NCBI RefSeq assembly: GCF_027595985.1
Contig: NC_073306.1
Location: 83,873,599-83,937,598 of the forward strand
From: Sorex araneus
Lineage: Eukaryota; Chordata; Mammalia; Eulipotyphla; Soricidae
Reading direction: 5' to 3'
DNA length: 64,000 nucleotides
Part shown: one piece after another, positions 24,261 through 38,382 of the stretch
How positions within the stretch are numbered: position 1 is the stretch's first letter
Layout of the letters: each line of letters opens with the position of its first letter
Made by a program: the position numbers and the translations under genes
Notes under the pieces: generated by a model
Databases searched by the model: none
Told to the model about the DNA's origin: nothing
What the model saw: only the letters and a program-made list of their open reading frames with translations

Positions 24261-24412
24261 GGAGCTGGAGAGACAGTACAGTAAAAGGCACTTGCTTTGT
24301 ACAAGGCTAACAAGGACTCCACAAGGGCTCAAGGGCTCGAATCCCCAGCACTCCATAGGAGCACAGGGCTAGGAGTAAATTTTGAGCACCACCAGGTATG
24401 GTGCTTAAGAAA
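24261..24412 (+). mobile_element. SINE left of the (GA)n tract
   Basis: Sense copy whose tail passes into the (GA)n repeat. Confidence 0.7.
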
Positions 24413-24413
24413 C

Positions 24414-24496
<83 letters not shown>
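24413..24496. repeat. (GA)n, about 80 bp
   Basis: Nearly perfect, between two inverted SINEs. Confidence 0.9.
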
Positions 24497-24500
<4 letters not shown>

Positions 24501-24637
24501 CAGGGGTTACTCCTGGCTCTGCACTCAGGAATCTCTCCTGGCAGTGCTCAGGGGACCATATGGGATGCTGGGAATCGAACCCAGGTTGGCCGCATGCAAG
24601 GCAAATGCCCTACCCTTTGGGCTATTGCTCCAGCCCC
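24497..24637 (-). mobile_element. SINE right of the (GA)n tract
   Basis: Antisense copy lacking its A-tail end; it abuts the (GA)n directly, so two inverted SINEs flank the repeat. Confidence 0.8.
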
Positions 24638-25204
24638 CAACCTCTCTGATTTCAAATATTTTGGCAAAAGCAAACACAAGTGAGAATCACGAGACAAAAA
24701 AGGCAGAATTTTGAAATGGTGAATCAGATGAAGAAGTGGTTTATTATACTATTCTCTGAACTTCTGTGTATTTGAAACTATTCACGAGGAAAAGAAATAT
24801 TAGGCCCAGGATGTGTAGTTTAAGTGGTAGGCAGATAGTTTGTGTGTGTGAGGCTTTCCCGTTGATCCCTGCCACTACCTGTCGGAAGTTAGTGGTCACA
24901 CGTGGTTTTGTGGTGAAGAAACTGCCTTGCTGGCTCCTCTCCGAAAACCAAAGCCATGCAGGAAAGTCATCTTCCTGCAGCAGAACTGCTGGACCTTGGA
25001 GGCCTCAGCTTCCTGGGACTCAGGCTTCCTAGCAGGTCAGAACCCAGAGGAGCAGCAGGTGAGTGGAGAGCATAAACACATCCCAGAGTGTCCCAGACTC
25101 ACCTGCCCCCCCCCCTTCTGCTTCCACAGAGGTGAGAGCTGGTGCTCACCCCTAGGTCGGCCCCAGATACCTGAGTGATAGCAGGATTGCTCTTTTCTGA
25201 TTTT

Positions 25205-25371
25205 TTTCCCTTTGGGGGCCACACCTGGTGGTGCTCAGGGCTTACTCCTGGCTCTGAAATCAATAATTACCCCTGACTGTGTGTAGGGTTCCATGTGGGG
25301 TGCCAGAGATTGAACCTGGGCCAGTTGCATGCAAGACAAGCTCCTTACCCACTCTACTATGGCTCCAGTGC
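25205..25371 (-). mobile_element. SINE, diverged
   Basis: GGGGGCCACACCTGGTGGTGCTC to CTACTATGGCTCCAGTGCC. Confidence 0.7.
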
Positions 25372-25648
25372 CAGGATCGCTCTTTTCTGTCCCCTTTTGA
25401 CCTAGTGGGACAGGGGATTCCTCTTGGAGTATGAGCATCCCTTAGAACTCTGTGATTAATGACTTGTTTAAAGATGCTACAGGGCTGAGCAGAGAGATAG
25501 GTCAAGTGCCTTTGCTTGTGGGAGTCCTGGTTTGCTTCCCAGTGACATACAGTCCCCCCATGCCCAGTAGTTTGGGACCAGGACGTGGCCCCAAAGTCCT
25601 TCCAGAGCACTTTGACTATCTTCTGGCATGGTGATTGAAAGTATTTGA

Positions 25649-25810
25649 AGGGCTAGAGCAATAGTTCATCAGATATGTCACCTGCCTTGTTTGCAGCTGA
25701 ACAGACTTTCATCTCTGGCACTCTATATAGCCCCTGATCCCTGCTAGGAGTGATTCAGGAGTGCAGTTGGGAATAAGCTCTAAGCATTACTGGATGTGGC
25801 CTGAAAACAA
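25649..25810 (+). mobile_element. SINE, diverged
   Basis: GGGCTAGAGCAATAGTTCATC to ACTGGATGTGGCCTGAAAAC. Confidence 0.7.
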
Positions 25811-25837
25811 GCAAAAGCAGGAAGAAAGAAAAAAAGA

Positions 25838-26200
25838 GGAGCTGGAGTGATAGTACAGCGGGTAGAGTATTTGCCTTGCATGTGGCCCACCCAGGTTCGA
25901 TTCCCAGCATCCCATATAGTCCTCTGAGCACTGCCAGTAGTAATTCCTGAGTGCAGAGCCAGGAGTAACCCATGTGTATCGCCGGGTGTGACCCAATAAG
26001 CAAAAAAACAAAACAAGGGGCTGGAGCAATAGCACAGTAGGTAGGGCGTTTGCCTTGCATGTGGCCAACCCAGGTTTGATTCCCAGCATCCCATATGGTC
26101 CCCTGAGCACAACCAGGAGTAATTCCTGAGTGCAGAGCCAGGAGTAACCCCTGTGCATTGCCAGGTGTGACCCAAAAAAAGCAAAAAAAAAAAAAAAAAA
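25838..26200 (+). mobile_element. Two young tandem SINEs
   Basis: Copies at 25838-26010 and 26018-26200 in the same orientation; the second A-tail has grown into the purine repeat at 26200-26303. Confidence 0.85.
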
Positions 26201-26303
26201 AGAAAGAAAAAGGAAGGAAGGGAGAAAGAAAGAAAAAGGAAGGAAGAAAGGAAGGAAGAAAGGAAGTAAGGAAGGAAGAAAGAGATAGAGAAAGAGAGAA
26301 AGG
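26200..26303. repeat. Purine-rich (GAAA)/(GGAA) tract
   Basis: Degenerate expansion of a SINE A-tail. Confidence 0.8.
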
Positions 26304-26506
26304 ATAGTATTTGAGATGGTGGCCCCACCAGATAGATCCCTAAATAACACAAGAGCTCCTGTCTACTATGCCCATGTAGCCTGAGTGAAGAAAATCTTTG
26401 TTATTTATTCATTTATTTCTTTTTTTAGATATTAATGTAAGAATACTGCCATTTATTCGGCCATTGATTAAGCTGACTGAATTGGGCATGAACTCCACTG
26501 TTACTT

Positions 26507-26650
26507 ATTTTTTATTTTGTGGCCACAACTGGCAGTGCTGAGGGCTTACTCTTGGCTCTGAGCTCAGGGATCAACCCTGGTGGGCTCAGGGATCGACCCA
26601 AAGAGGCCACGTGCAAGAGAAACGCCCCGCGGCATATTGCTCCACCCTCT
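26507..26650 (-). mobile_element. SINE, diverged, with an internal duplication
   Basis: GGGCTCAGGGATCRACCC appears twice (26563-26598), a small duplication within the copy. Confidence 0.55.
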
Positions 26651-26996
26651 ATTTGTTCTTGGGTGATGCCCAAAGGATCAGCCTACAGCCTGCGGATTTG
26701 AAGCCCTCTGAGTCGATTCCTCCAAGGTGAGTAGATGGTGCCCTCTAGTGGTGCCTTTCGCAAAAGCACCTTAAACTCCGGGATACTGACCCGGGCGGGG
26801 CAGTCCCGGATCTCCAACCTTCTCTTCTCTTTGGGTCTTGGGGACCCTCTCTTCAGCATCCCCTCTCTTCTGCAGGCTCACCATTCAGCTTCAGCATCCT
26901 CCCCTCTTACATGTCTTTCTGGGCTTGCAGTCTAAGGTTATCTTCCTGAGTTCAAAGTTCAGCTTAATTTCGCTCAACACACAGTTTCCAAGTTAT

Positions 26997-27002
26997 TTTA
27001 TT
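26997..27002 (-). terminator. HAPLN2: Polyadenylation signal of HAPLN2
   Basis: AATAAA on the minus strand 299 nt past the HAPLN2 stop. The 3' UTR between is SINE-free. Confidence 0.7.
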
Positions 27003-27300
27003 GCTGTACACAGAGGTCAGTTAATGCCGCCTGGGCGTCCCTCTGCCCCCAAGCAGTAGCTGGCTGTTCTGCAGCGGCCCCCCGACCTAGCCGGGTCCTG
27101 GACATGTCCAAAGGCCCCATTCACATCCTGTGACCTGCAGCGCCACAGCCTCCCTTCCCCGAAGCCCGGCCAGCCGGGATCTGCGGCTCCAGCCCTCCCC
27201 GGGAAGGCAGGTCGGGGCCACTGCTCCTCGGCCGGCTGCAGGGGAGGCTCGTGGGAACGCGGCCATGGGAGAGTCCCGTCGCTGGAAGGTGCGGTGGTCC

Positions 27301-29598
<2,298 letters not shown>

Positions 29599-29980
29599 TT
29601 ACTAAGGAGCTTTACTTCTCTCTCACACCCTTCCGCCGCTGGCAGGTCTTCATGGGGCCTGTTCTGCTGTCCCCTCGCCCTGGGGGACCTGCTCTAACCC
29701 CCACAACCAGGCTCTTACTGCGTCTCTCCAGCTCTCCGTGGCTCTGAGGATGAAGGCTAGTGTCCCAGCCGCAACTTCCAAGGCTATCTGGGGCACAGTT
29801 GCCCATCCGCTCACCTCGCTGGAGATCCCTGTGCCTCTGCAATGCACTCAGGAAGGCAAGTGCTCCTGGCTCCCGCTGACCCTCAGACACAGTTCCTTCC
29901 CAAGGCCTTACCTCCTCTGGGAAAACTTTCCTCTTCCCACACAGGATTGGGTACTCGTTCTTCCGTAGGAGTAATTTTAT

Positions 29981-30166
29981 TTTATTTATTATTATTATTT
30001 TGCTTTTTGTGTCACACCCAGCGATGCACAGGGGTTACTCCTGGCTTTGAACTCAGGAATTACTCCTGGCGGTGCTTGGGGGACCATATAGGATGATGGG
30101 AATCGAACCCGGGTCGGCTGCGTGCAAGGCAAATGCCCTACCCGTTGTGCTATTGCTCCAGACCCT
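29981..30166 (-). mobile_element. SINE, full length
   Basis: Perfect 15-bp duplication TAGGAGTAATTTTAT (29966 and 30167). Confidence 0.9.
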
Positions 30167-30299
30167 TAGGAGTAATTTTATAAGCAGCTAACTTAAGTGT
30201 AAATTTTAAAGTAATGAATATACCTATGTATTGCACTGATGAGGTTTTCAATTATTGCAGAGGGAAAAAAATGTTAAAGCCTAGTGACAAAAAGTGTCA

Positions 30300-31040
30300 A
30301 GAGTCAGAGAGATAGAACATCAGGGAAGGTGCTTACCTTGCATGCAGCCAACCCACTTTTCACTCTCCTTACCACACATGGTCCCCTGAGCTCTGCCATG
30401 AGTGATCCCTTAGCACAGAGACAGGAGTAAGCTCTGAACACAGCTGAGTACGGTACCCCAAAAAGCAAAACTAAAAGGATTTCAAACACAATTGTCAATT
30501 CAGTAGATGATTTCCCTCTTTTTGTTTGGGGGAGGGGCAGGGATCTATACCTATCAGTTCATGGTGTGGAGAGCAGTGCAGTGCCAGGATTGAACCCAGG
30601 GCCTCCATATGCAAAGCCATCTCCCTGGTCCAATTTTCCTCTTATTTATTTATTTATTTATTTTAATATCACCTTAGGGGACTGGAGATATAGTACAGCA
30701 GGTAGAGTGTTTGCCTTGCACGCGGCTGACCTGGGGTCAATTCCCAGCATCCCATATGGTCCCTTGAGCCCCACCAGGAGTAATTCCTGAGTGCAAATCC
30801 AGGAGTAACCCCTGTGCATCACTGGGTATGACCCAAAGAGCAAAAATATTACATATATATATCACCTTAATGTGACTGGAGCAATAGTACAGTGGGTAAC
30901 GTGTTTGCCTTACACGTGACTGAACCTGTTTTGATCCCCCATATTCCATGCAGTCCTCTCAAACCACCAGGAATGATTCCCGGATGCAGAACCAGGAGTA
31001 ACCCCTTAGTACCACCAGGTGTAGCCCAAAAACAGAAGGA
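30300..31040. mobile_element. SINE cluster
   Basis: Copies at 30300-30468 (+), 30520-30631 (-, old), 30677-30847 (+) and 30873-31040 (+). The third is flanked by ATATCACCTTA repeats. Confidence 0.7.
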
Positions 31041-31144
31041 AAAATTTGTCATCTTGACTTTTGGTTGGTTTGTCTTGGTTTTTTGGGCGACTCATGGCAG
31101 TGCTCTGTATGGCCGTCTAACCCAACCAAATAAAAACACATGCC

Positions 31145-31326
31145 ACGGTCTGAGAAGTTAGTGTAGCAAGTAGGGCACTTGCCTTGCATGCTGCTGATCT
31201 GAGTTTAATCCTGGAGACTGATACCCAGCACCACAGGGTCCCTGAGCACTGCCAAGAGTGATCCCTGATCACAGAGTCAGGAGCAATCCTGAATACTGCC
31301 GGGTGTGACCCAAGAAACAAAAAAAT
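31145..31326 (+). mobile_element. SINE with a small internal insertion
   Basis: Ordinary head and tail, but extra bases (GAGACTGATACCC) sit in the B-box region. Confidence 0.7.
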
Positions 31327-31447
31327 ACATGTCTTACATGTATGAAGCCCCAGACTTGATCCCAGACACTGTGGGGGCAGGGAGAATAGAACAGAGAATT
31401 CCTTAACCTGGTTTTACTTATTCGAAAAATTGGGTTCTCCCACTTCC

Positions 31448-31590
31448 TTTATTTTTATTTCGGGTTTTGGATCACACCTGGCAGGGCTCGGAGATCACTC
31501 CTGGCAGTGCTTGGGGGACCTTATGCAACACTTGGGTTGTCCGCATGCAAGGCAAGCACCTAACCCCTACACTCTCTCCACCGCCCCCCT
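31448..31590 (-). mobile_element. SINE, diverged
   Basis: GGATCACACCTGGCAGGGCTCGG to CTCTCTCCACCGCCCCC; B-box area deleted. Confidence 0.65.
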
Positions 31591-31594
31591 TTCT

Positions 31595-31725
31595 AATCGC
31601 ATGACTTGAACAAGTTACTGAACACATCTCTCCCCTTCAATGTACTTAATATTAATAGCATAGCTACTTCATTGAGTAATCGAGAACTGAATGAAATATC
31701 ATGCAGTGAGAGCAATGTGTGGGAC
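31595..31725 (+). mobile_element. MIR
   Basis: GACTTGAACAAGTTACTGAACAC and AATATTAATAGCATAGCTAC ... GAATGAAATATCATGCAGTGAG follow the MIR consensus. Confidence 0.7.
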
Positions 31726-31939
31726 TGGGGAGGTAGTTCAAAGGGCTGGAGGGTATTAACCGCATGTGTGAGCTCCAAATTCAATGCCCTAAACCATATG
31801 ATCTCCAAACACTTCTAGGTATGCCCCTCCACCAGACACATAATTTTCAGTTCATTGTACGGGTGATGTGTGGTATGACTTACATGCAGAAGATGTGGAT
31901 TGAGCCCAGGTACTGCCAGAACAAAAAGTGAAGTATACG

Positions 31940-32089
31940 GGACCTGCAAGGTAGTACAGTGGATAGGGCACTTGCCTTGCACAGGTCTGATCTGGATTCA
32001 GTCCCTCGAGATCAAGATGGTCCCTCGATTCTTCCTGAGCACTGAGCTGGGGGTAAGCCCTGAGCACCACTGAGTGTGGCCCAAAAATG
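31940..32089 (+). mobile_element. SINE, old, leading into a (GGA)n tail
   Basis: Tail GTGTGGCCCAAAAATGA expands into the purine repeat that follows. Confidence 0.65.
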
Positions 32090-32122
32090 AAGGAGGATGA
32101 GGATGAGGAAGAAGAGGACAAG

Positions 32123-32157
<35 letters not shown>

Positions 32158-32172
32158 GGAGGAGAAGGAGGA
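32090..32172. repeat. (GGA)n-rich tract
   Basis: GGAGGAGGAAGAGGAGGA units after an old SINE. Confidence 0.85.
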
Positions 32173-32530
32173 GGAGATGTTAATTGTGAGGCAGTTCCCA
32201 GCAGAGAGTCTGGGAGTACAGTAGCTTCTGCAAAAATGTGTCAGCTACGAGCCCAGACAGAGGACTCCTCAGAAGGCAGCTGGGACACGGAGAGGGTGAA
32301 GAAAGCGAAGCACTGAGCAAAATCTTCCTGGACATGAAGGGCAGGTGGAAGGATCAAGGGAGGGTGAGCACAAAAAGGTCCCAGGTTGAGGATCTAGGGT
32401 CCTTCCCTTAGGCCCTTAGTGAAAGGACTGGGGCAAGGACAGTGTGGGAGGAGCAGTCCTGGGCAGGACATCTGGGCAGCAGTGTCAGGGACACAGACGG
32501 GCAGAGGCCTGGATAAGTGAGTCCTGGTCA

Positions 32531-32708
32531 GGCTGGGGAGACAGAGCAGCAGTGGATGGTGCTTGCGTTGTATGAGGCCAACCTGGGTTCAATCCCCAGC
32601 ACCCCTTGGGGTCCCCTGCCCTAGCCTCTTGAGGAATGATCCCTGAGTGTGGAGCCAGGAGTAAGCCCTGAGCACCGCCAGATACACCCCTTCCTCCAAA
32701 AAAAATAA
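32531..32708 (+). mobile_element. SINE, diverged
   Basis: GGCTGGGGAGACAGAGCAGCAG to a short A-tail. Confidence 0.7.
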
Positions 32709-33449
32709 TAGCCCTAATAGCTCACTCTTGGAAGTGTCCCCCTCTCAGCAGTGCTGGGATGTAGGGACCATGGCAAGGCCCGTCTCTCCCCTCTGGAACA
32801 AACCTCACAGCTCCCGTGTTAGCGAACTGCAGGGATTCCCCACTGCTGAGGTCTGGGCCGCCTCCCACTCCAATTCCCAGACCTACATGTCTGTGCTTCA
32901 GCGCTGGTGCCCACAGAGCTCCTCCCTGCCCCTTCCAGATGGGTGGCCCGTCCCAGCGCCTACCTGCGAGGAGCACCTCTGGTTGAGATGGGAGGAGCGC
33001 AGAACCCAGGCTCTAGGTTCTGCAGGTCATCCAGGTGAAGGTATGGCCTAGGGCCCCAGAGGGGGCCAAGCAGAAAAAATAGCTCTGGAACCGAGGTAAA
33101 GGATCAGCAGAGTTGTTCCTTCCACAAAGGAGAGAAGACTTCCACTCAGAGCTCACACAGAGAAGATGCCACGTAAGAATTCTCCGTACCGGTCCTGGAG
33201 GGCAGCCGTGGACCTGCCACCAAATTCCCAGCACTCACTGTCCTGGGCCCAGGGGAAGAGGCAGGCCAGGAAGGTAGGGCAGGGACCCTCAGAAAAGCAC
33301 AATTGCTAAAGCTTGGGGAGCAGGATGCCTGGTTTGTTTCTTCTGGATGCTCTTGCACCAGAGACCAGGTTGATTAACGGATGAGGATAAAGGCGATGGG
33401 ACAATGGCTGTATGGTCATACGACAAACAAGGCCCAAAGATCTGCATTT

Positions 33450-33608
33450 GAACTGGAAAATAACACAGTGCGGAAGGCACTGGCCTTGCACACAGCAAAT
33501 CAGATTTGCTTCCCGGAAGCATGTAGGGTCTCCCGAGTCCCGTCAGGAGTGATCCCTGAGCACAGTCAGGAGTGAGCTCTGAGCACTGCTGGTTGTCACT
33601 CCCAAACA
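33450..33608 (+). mobile_element. SINE, old
   Basis: GTGATCCCTGAGCACAGTCAGGAGTGAGC is retained. Confidence 0.6.
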
Positions 33609-33619
33609 AACAAACAGAT

Positions 33620-34340
33620 CCACAGCCTCAAGCTTTTGCTGCCCCCATTTTTCTGGAGAGGCCTCTCCCGACCCCCAACAGAATCCTCACCTCTGCCTCC
33701 CGGGGCCCCCGCCCGGCTGCTCATTGCCTGTGGGGAGAGGCTGTCCAGGTGGGCACTGCCAGGACCTCCATGTTCTTCCAGAAACCTGATCCCGTCTCTT
33801 GAGCCACCCTGCCTGTCTGCCTCTGTCATCCTTCCTTCCCTCCTCCCATCGGAAGCACAATTTCCCATTGTCTCATCTGTCCCCCTATTGTTGGATAACA
33901 GGGGCCCTTTCTTTATCCTGCGGGTAATGGCGGCGGAATGTCAACAGCTGGGGGTGTGGGATGCAGGACCGGCTGGCACACGGCGCCGGAAAGGGGCCTG
34001 GTGGGGGCGGTCTCAGGGCAGGAAGTGACAACCCCCTAGGAAAGAGATGCCAAGGGGGGGAAAGGGGAAGTCAGGGGGAGGCTGAAATGGGGTCCCCCAC
34101 AGCTCCCCCCAAACGCAGTGCTCCCAGAGATGCTGTGAGGTTGGGGGCCGGCTGGGCTCCACTGAGGGAGGAGAGAGAGGTGGGAGTCAGGCAGGAGGCG
34201 GGACGCAGGGGTTTCTGAAGACAAGGATTTTGGATCGCTCATCAAAGAAAAGGTCATCTTATTTGTTCCCCGAGTCCTCCACCTCCTCCTTCAGCACAAA
34301 TGGATAATCTTTTTGTTTGTTTACTATGTTGTGGGTGGCT
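33620..34340. other. Unique block upstream of HAPLN2, candidate regulatory region
   Basis: Repeat-free stretch holding CCTATTGTTGG (SOX-like, 33882-33892), CAACAGCTGG (E-box, 33943-33952) and TTGTTTGTTTAC (FOX-like, near 34312-34325). Function inferred only from motifs. Confidence 0.35.
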
Positions 34341-34757
34341 TATGTGATGTGGGGAGCAGAGAGGCAGCAGCCTGGAGAAAGGAATTTGCCGCTCCCCTTT
34401 CTCCCCCGCCACTCACCCCCCAGGGATGTGCCTGGAAAAATCTAGGACTGAGGAGTCTGCTCTGAGCCCCTGCACAGCCGACCTCTCGTCTCACCAGTCC
34501 CAGGGGCATTCAGCAAGTGCACCTGGGTTGTCCTTGATCTGCCCAGGTGGGGAGCAATCCCTGCACCCAGTCTCTGAGGGAGTCCTGGAACCCAGGCTGC
34601 AGTGAGGACTTGCTCTTTTCAGGAAAAGAAAGTCCTGAAATTTATGCAGACTTTTCAGGTCTCTTGCCTTTCCCTCACAGAAAAGAATTTCAGGCAGAGA
34701 TGCCTAGTGAAGTAAAGTGGTTCTGATTAGCTCTGGTTTGGGTTCAGATATGGTTTG

Positions 34758-34913
34758 GGCCTTATCTGGTAGTGCTCAGAGCTTACTCCTAGCTTTTTGC
34801 TCAGGGATCACATCTGGCGGATCCAGGGGACCATATGGGGGTACCAGAGATTGAACGCAGGCAGGTCATGTGCAAGATCAGTGCCCTACCTGCTGTACTT
34901 CTCCCCAGCCCCA
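34758..34913 (-). mobile_element. SINE, diverged
   Basis: GGGCCTTATCTGGTAGTGCTCAG to TTCTCCCCAGCCCC. Confidence 0.7.
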
Positions 34914-35375
34914 AACCAGTTGTATTTAGAGATTATGAGGATGGAAAAAGTGTGACATTCAAGAGAGAACGCGGCTTCTTCATGCCCTGCTGAGGGAAGG
35001 GCACATCTCAGGGGGAGACGTGGGTCGCGCCCCAGAATGGGGAAGTTCCCGGTTGCCTTTACAGAGTAGGATTTATAGGTTTCCTGCTCAACTGCTCCCT
35101 TATGGAGATAAGAGTCTGTTGCTGTGGTGTTGTCAAGGGAGAGAGCTGGGGGTTTTCAGTGTTCACCTTCAGGTCCTGTCAACGGCCCTTTGTTCCTGCT
35201 GGAGCTTCTCTGGGCCAGTGCTGGCGCCAGTTAGAGTCTTATCAGGCCTCAGTTTCTGTGTTCCCAAAGTGGCTCTGACAATGTTTTGGGATTGTTGTTG
35301 TTTTTGGTTATTTTAGTGCTAGTCATGGATAAACTTCTTCCAGTCTCATTCTATTTAATTAATTAATTAATTAAT

Positions 35376-35551
35376 TTTTTTTTTTTTGCTTTTTGGGTCA
35401 CACCCAGCATTGCACAGGGGTTACTCCTGGCTCTGCACTCAGGAATTACTCCTGACAATGCTCAGGGGACCATATGGGGTGCTGGGAATTGAACCAGGGT
35501 CGGTGGCGTGCAAGGCAAACGCCCTACCCGCTGTGCTAACGCTCCAGCCCC
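35376..35551 (-). mobile_element. Young SINE
   Basis: Near consensus; its poly-T end borders (TTAA)n at 35355-35376. Confidence 0.85.
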
Positions 35552-35618
35552 TGAAGGAGCTCTTTTCTTCTTTGCAGAGGAAAGACTCCACAAGTGGTCA
35601 TTAGAAATGTATCTAGCT

Positions 35619-35793
35619 GGGGCTGGAGCCAAGTACAGCGAGTAGGGCGTTTGCCTTGCACACAGCCAATCCGGATTCAATCCCTGGCATCCCATATGAT
35701 CCTTCAAGCAACTCCAGGAGTGATTTCTGAATGAGAGCCAGGAGTAGCCCCTGAGCATTGCCAGGTATGACCCAAAAAGAAAGAAAAAAAAAA
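35619..35793 (+). mobile_element. SINE with target duplication
   Basis: AGAAATGTATCTAGCT before and AGAAATGTATCCAGCT after, one mismatch. Confidence 0.85.
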
Positions 35794-36600
35794 GAAATGT
35801 ATCCAGCTTTGTGTGTGTGGGGGGTGGGTCATGCCCAGGAGTGCTTGGGGATTACTCCTGGAAATGGGGACCATGTGGAGCCAGGGGTCCTGTAGCAAAG
35901 CCTTTTCTCCAACCCTTTGACCCATCTCCCCAATTACATTTCTACCCCTTTCACTTGCTGTTCTTTCTGCTTGAGCAGCCCCTCGGCCAGAACCAGACAC
36001 TTCATAGCAGAGCCTTCAGCAGCCCTGAATCAAACCCCCAGCTGTGTGTCCTGGCTTATCCAGCCCCACTTCTGTGCCCCTCTGGGTGTCTCTAAGTCAG
36101 TCAGCTGCAAGAGAGTCCGGGGCCCACCCTACTAGGAACCCACCCTGCCTGGACCCTTTAACATCCCGATTCCTCTCTTCCCTGTTGCTCCATCCAGTTC
36201 CAAAGACAAGGACAAATGAGAGAAGACAAACAGCTCCCTGTGTCCCCGCCAGGGCACCCTGACCCAGAGCATGTGACTAGCTTCAGCCCAATTCAAACAA
36301 ACAGCCTGGGGCGGGGTTCAGGGGCGAGTGGCTGCTGAGGCAGGGCATGGGGCCCTGCCATGGGATCCTGCTCCTTTCCAGGCTCCTTCCTTCCCAGATC
36401 ACCTCTGAACTGTGTTCTGGGAGTCTCTGCTTTGTAAATCCATAGAGGGCTGATGCTGAGAAAGGTTGATGCCAGTAGCATGGAACAGGCAAGGATGGGA
36501 CAGATCAAAGATCAGCAGCCTGACAGGCTTGGTTTGCTCGATGCCGCTTTCCTTCAGGGACCCCTAAACTGTGAAACAGGAACGAGTTAAGATGCCAAGA

Positions 36601-36766
36601 CTTGGGGCTGGAGAGATTGTACAGCAGGTAAAGCGTTTGCCTTGCACGTGGGCAGCTGGGTTCCATCTCCTGCATCACAGAGGGTCCCCTGAGCCCACCA
36701 GCGGTGATGTCTGAGCTCAGAGCCAGTACTAAGTCCTGAGCTCGGCCAGGTGTGGCCCAAAAAAAA
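36601..36766 (+). mobile_element. SINE
   Basis: Flanked by AAGATGCCAAG on both sides. Confidence 0.8.
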
Positions 36767-36823
36767 AGATGCCAAGTATGGATTAGGAGTGTTTGATTTC
36801 ATTCTCCCTCTCCCTGCTTTTTA

Positions 36824-36950
36824 ATTGTTTTTTGGGCCACACCCAGCGTTGCTCAGGAATTACTCCTGAGACCATATGAGAAGCCAAGGATTGAATCTGG
36901 GTCAGCTGCATGCAAGCCAAGTGCCCTACCTATTGTACAGTCATTCTGGG
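36824..36950 (-). mobile_element. Old SINE broken near its head by the next copy
   Basis: Its head end (TGTACAGTCATTCTGG) is repeated beyond the younger insertion. Confidence 0.65.
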
Positions 36951-37116
36951 GAATTTTTTTTGTCACACCCAGCGATGCTCAGGGGTTCCTCCTGCCTCTG
37001 CACTCAGGAATGAGTCCTGGCAGTGCTCGAGGGACCATATGGGATGCTGGGAATTAAACCTGGGTCGGCCGCGTGCAAGGCAAACACCCTACCCGCTGTG
37101 CTATCGCTCCACCCCC
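36951..37116 (-). mobile_element. Young SINE nested in an older one
   Basis: 16-bp duplication TGTACAGTCATTCTGG at about 36935 and 37118. Confidence 0.85.
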
Positions 37117-37134
37117 TGTACAGTCATTCTGGAC

Positions 37135-37220
37135 CTTTCCTTTCCTTTTTCTTTTTCCCTTCCCTTTCCTTCCCATACCCCCTTCCCTCCCCTTCCCTTC
37201 CCCTTTCCCTTCACTTCCTT
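37135..37220. repeat. Polypyrimidine (CCCTT)n tract
   Basis: TTCCCTTCC-type units between SINEs. Confidence 0.8.
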
Positions 37221-37565
37221 CCCACCACACCCAGCAATGCCCAGGGCTTACTCCTGGCTTACTCCTGGGCTTGCTCGTGTAAGGCTTACCCACTATACCA
37301 TTGCTCCTGTCCCTTTAATATTTTTTAAAACTTTTTTTTACACTAATACATATATACACCTAATTGTAGGCAATTTAATAACTATACACTATTTTGAGGT
37401 TTTGTTTTTGGGCCACATCTGGCAGTGTTCAGGGCTTACTACTGGCTCTATGCTCAGAATTCACTCCTGGCAGGTCTCAAGGGAAGTTATTGGGCTCTAG
37501 GGATTGAATACAAGTCAGCAATGTGAAAGGCAAACACCCTACCAACTATACTATCACTCAAGCCC
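37219..37565 (-). mobile_element. Two diverged SINEs
   Basis: 37219-37314 (short) and 37396-37565; AT-rich spacer between. Confidence 0.55.
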
Positions 37566-37602
37566 CAACTGTATTAATAATTAAATGAAAATTTCCCTAA
37601 AT

Positions 37603-37725
37603 CTGGCGGTGAAGTGATAGTATATGGGTGAGGCACTTGCCTTGCATGCAGTTGGATGGAGCCTTACACTCCACATGGTCCCCCGAGCTCATAAGCCCTG
37701 AGAATCTCCGGTGTGAACACCCAGA
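37603..37725 (+). mobile_element. SINE, old, internally deleted
   Basis: GAGGCACTTGCCTTGCATGCAG and CTCCACATGGTCCCCCGAG are recognisable; the CCAGGAGTA block is missing. Confidence 0.5.
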
Positions 37726-38137
37726 AAGGGAAAACAAGTGTTAACATTTTGTCTTTCCTTCTCAACTTTCCAGGGGTTTATACACATTTACTCGTGGTTT
37801 TGAGTCATGACTTCAATGATGTCACGCAGTATGTCGGGAAACCAGCAGGTGGCGCAGTAGCTTCACTGAGTACTCGGCTCCGGCCCCGTTCATGCTCCCG
37901 CTGTTGCAACAAGGACCACAGGTCTGCAGTTGAGGTTTTTCAGAGATGAAAACCCCACTGCAGAGTCCTCAGAACTCTGCAGATGTCCTTCAGACTCTGA
38001 CTTTTCTTGTTTTATTCCCCGCCCCCAGCCCCGGCGGTTAAGCTCAGCAGGAGCCCTAATTTCAAACAGCGTTTTTTTCTTCGAATTTGTAGACCCAAGT
38101 GCCAAGAGAACTTGGGTCTCAAGCAGAACTTGAGACC

Positions 38138-38320
38138 AGGGCTGGAGCAATAGCACAGCGGGTAGGGCATTTGCCTTGCACACTGCCGACCTGGGTTTGA
38201 GTCCCAGCATCCCATATGGTCCCAGGAGTAATGCCTGAGTGCAGAGCCAGGAGTAACCCCTGTGCATCGCCCGGTGTGACCCAAAAAGTCCAAAAAAAAA
38301 AAAAAAAGAAAAAGAAAAAC
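38138..38320 (+). mobile_element. Young SINE
   Basis: Near consensus but lacking CCTGAGCACTG between GGTCCC and AGGAGTAA. Confidence 0.85.
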
Positions 38321-38382
38321 TGAGACCACCTTTGCTGTGCCTCCTTGGTGCCCTTAACTCTCCTTCCCTTCTCTGTTTTTAT

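Noticed and set aside
25787-26352. Overlapping long frames with hydrophobic Phe/Leu runs
   Set aside because: Made of two SINEs and the purine tract read in antisense, so not a membrane protein gene.
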